NCBI GenBank assembly: GCA_963920765.1
Contig: OY987242.1
Span: 23,150,002-23,214,001 of the forward strand
Source: Ulota crispa
Taxonomy: Eukaryota > Streptophyta > Bryopsida > Orthotrichales > Orthotrichaceae
Length of the DNA stretch: 64,000 nucleotides
Direction of reading: 5' to 3'
The translations under genes were made by a program, and so were the position numbers. This document shows positions 61,361-64,000 of the stretch, in pieces; position 1 is the first letter of the stretch; each line of letters begins with the position of its first letter. A model generated the notes under the pieces. The model saw only the letters and a program-made list of their open reading frames with translations, was not told the origin of the DNA and did not search any database.

Positions 61361-63830
61361 ATAGTTTGTGGAGCTAAACGCTGAACTCAAAGTTGGCGGC
61401 TGCATCTTCACCCTACAAATTACCAACCCTAATCTCAATGAAGGGTCCAAATTGATTCTAAAACTACAACTTGAATTTAGGGCTGATTGTTGTTAAAACT
61501 TAAATATGTATATATTTTTTGGCAAATTTAACATCAACAATGTCTGAAACACATATTTACCTCAAAATGGATTATTTGCAAGTCAAGATCCAAATTGTAA
61601 AGCATTAGAGACAAACTTTCTTGCAAATTTTAAAATTCTAACTTCTAATATTTGAATGTGTTAAAAAACTTTAATAAATAAATCATGTTTTTTTTAATTT
61701 CTGTCTTCTATCTTTAAAAAATAGTCCAAATTATGAATTTTTAATTATTTATTGTGAATCATAAATTTTTAAGCTTTCATTTCAAAGAGCATTAGATGTA
61801 GCTTTTTAATTGTTGTTAATAATGATAATAATAGTAATTTTATTATTAATTGAATTTATTACTAAAATACAACTAAGATACAACTAGCACATGCTCAAAA
61901 AATATTTTAATGATCTCATTACAACTCATGTAAATCTAAAATACAACTAAATCCCAAAACCTATGGTTTAGTGACCTAACTAAAATACTTTTCTAAATAG
62001 TTGGTTGGAATTAGAGTAGGAAGAGCATAATTTTTTTTTGTTTTGTAAACTTTCTTTAGTAGGTGCTATTGAATTGTTTGCCAAAGAGGACTTGTTAGCA
62101 TGTGCAAGGTATTAGTAAACATTTGGTTATTGACACTTTATGTAATGCAGTCATTGTTAACATTGATGATATGAGTTGGTCGAGACATTTTAAACAGCTA
62201 AAGAGAAGGGGTGTAGAAGAAGAATAAGCAATAAATGACTAGATTAGAACAACTACACAACAATTACATAAGTAACTAAGTCAGTTTGTGGTCATTTAGT
62301 AGTCGATGTAGAGTCTTGTAGTTGTTGTTTAGTCAATGTATAGTTGTTGTTTAGTCTTGTAGTTGTTGTATTGTTGGTATCAAGTCAATTTACAATCGAG
62401 TAGTTGTTTAGCAATGACAATTACCTAGTTGTTTTCATGACCAAATCTAAAGATGAAAACCTCAAAAATGTATCACAAGTAGCAAAATAGTTCAATTGAG
62501 AAGAAGAAACGCATTGCATCTACAATACAACCGCATCAGTATAGTCCCTAATTTGAAAGAATCAAATATAGCATTCTAGCACTAATTAACGACTATAGAA
62601 CAATTAGGAAACTACTCACTAATGTGTACACTTTCCAACCAAAATAAGAATGCTATTGGAAGCTCCAACATGGGCAGCCTAAATACAAAGTTTATTACTT
62701 ATTTAATTTCATTCTATCAAGAGATGTTTTATAGTCATTCTACAGTAATACTCTAGTAGTAAAGAAGGAGTTGTTGTTTCATACTACTCACATACAACTC
62801 AAAGTCAAAGATGTCAGATTGTTCATCTGATCATGAACCCAAAATCATTCCAAAATTGTTCATCCCAAAATGTACACAACAGACCTCATCCCTCAAGTCA
62901 AATAAAGAACTGCATTACAACTACTACAACTTTAGCCATGCCTAGAGTTGCTTTGTTGTTTTTGTGCAATCATTTAGGAAAATAAGTCATTTGCTGTCAA
63001 TCAAATTTACCAGTGTTTTCTTCTAGTAAGATCTCAAACCAAAATTACAAACCAAATTCATAAATCACATCCAAAGGATTATGTCTATTACTGCATTCAT
63101 TAATACCTATCAATAGTACTAGCAGTTTTCATAACAATGACCATGGTAATGAGTTTAAAAATATGAATACCACTTAGAATGAGTTTTTGGATTTTTAAAA
63201 ATTCAAGTCTTTTACTACAGTCACTTTGAAAGGCCGTGCATTGAAATTAAAATAGATTTGGGTTTGTGAGAAAAATTCCAATTAATTGTATTTTCGCAAA
63301 GAAAGATTTAGATGATCTAAAACATGTAAATGTTTGAAAACTAATAAAATCATCTCAAATATTTGAGACACTTGAAAAAGAGTTTTGTTTATATATATGA
63401 TACATGCTTGAGTTCATTCACAATCTACGATGTATATACCAAAATAATTTGACATTACTGCATTTACATAACTTTAAATCATTGGAATGTTCTTGAATTG
63501 TATGTCGTTACAAAGATAAGGGACGACTTGTTGAAGCACCCAGTCTCAATTCAATGTTAGATTGCAACTCTTTTTCTCTTAACTCCAAGATTTTGTGCCA
63601 AAATTTTCAGAGATTCTACAATCTTTCCAAATGAACTTAGACTTGAGATTTAAAACAAGATTTGAAATTTGGAGTATAGTGTGAAAGTTTAAGTCCCAAT
63701 TTCCAACCTATTAATTAGAACATTTTGTAAGTTTAACAAAAATTGGCACATGGTGTGACCTCAAGAGTTGCTATCAAAGAACACCCAAGAGTAAAAAACT
63801 ATTTATGTATGTTGTTGCATTTGAAAGATG
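61361..63830. other. AT-rich non-coding DNA
   Basis: No gene seen. A short stretch with TAGTTGTTGTTTAGTC repeats lies at 62280-62400. Confidence 0.4.
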
Positions 63831-63832
63831 AT

Positions 63833-64000
63833 AACACCATATTTGTTAAATTGGAAAAAACAGAGGTACCATTTTGTACTCCACCTTAAACTCAAGTAGT
63901 TATCTTAAACCACATTTGAAGATATTAGATTCAGTTTGAGCCACTAAGATTTTTTCCCTCGTAAATTTCTCCTCTCAGGTGAGGGCACGAGTACCAAAAA
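63833..64000. mobile_element. MITE with AACACCATA terminus, copy 3, cut by window end
   Basis: Begins AACACCATATTTG and continues as the reversed counterpart of copies 1 and 2 (ending GTGAGGGCACGAGTACC). The other terminus is beyond the window. Confidence 0.7.

Overview
This is an AT-rich, gene-poor piece of eukaryotic nuclear DNA. Three multi-exon genes with GT-AG introns can be read end to end: a mitochondrial acyl-CoA dehydrogenase, a four-repeat annexin and a CCDC25-type protein. The plant-type annexin, the plant-style LINE (ORF1 with a CCHC knuckle, ORF2 ending in a zf-RVT-like domain) and the dense miniature transposons point to a streptophyte. The ACAD8-like enzyme and a TET/JBP-like oxygenase locus favour a non-seed plant (bryophyte, lycophyte or fern) or a streptophyte alga. 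The species cannot be named from sequence alone.

Layout. 1-1.6 kb: a TTAA-bounded element. 1.6-8.9 kb: a decayed full-length LINE with a 16-bp target-site duplication. 8.9-16.9 kb: transposon graveyard with TTAA-bounded elements, a Mutator-like foldback nested in another, and a 262-bp MITE. 16.96-21.37 kb (minus): ACAD8-like dehydrogenase, 13 coding exons, 455 aa. 21.4-27 kb: hairpins, a minisatellite and two TTAA-bounded elements. 27.1-32.3 kb (minus): two tandem, damaged copies of a gene whose best reading is a TET/JBP-like 2-oxoglutarate/Fe(II) oxygenase. 33.2-40.7 kb: nested TTAA elements, a foldback, MITEs and AT-rich filler. 40.8-44.4 kb (plus): annexin gene, 6 coding exons, 314 aa, with a roughly 370-bp tandem duplication in its 5' non-coding part. 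47.2-49.0 kb (minus): a probable spliced transcript of unknown function with a TTAA element in an intron. 51.6-54.3 kb: more TTAA elements, one beside a possible piggyBac transposase remnant. 55.2-57.3 kb (minus): CCDC25 homologue, 6 exons, 215 aa. 57.6-64 kb: minisatellites, degenerate short-period repeats and two more copies of the 4-bp-TSD MITE family.

The host genes look like unrelated housekeeping functions: branched-chain amino-acid catabolism, Ca2+/membrane binding, and an NFACT-R/coiled-coil protein. The most unusual content is the crowd of elements with CCCC/CCCT termini abutting TTAA, which resemble piggyBac, and the TET/JBP-like locus. Both rest on motif reading and need homology searches.
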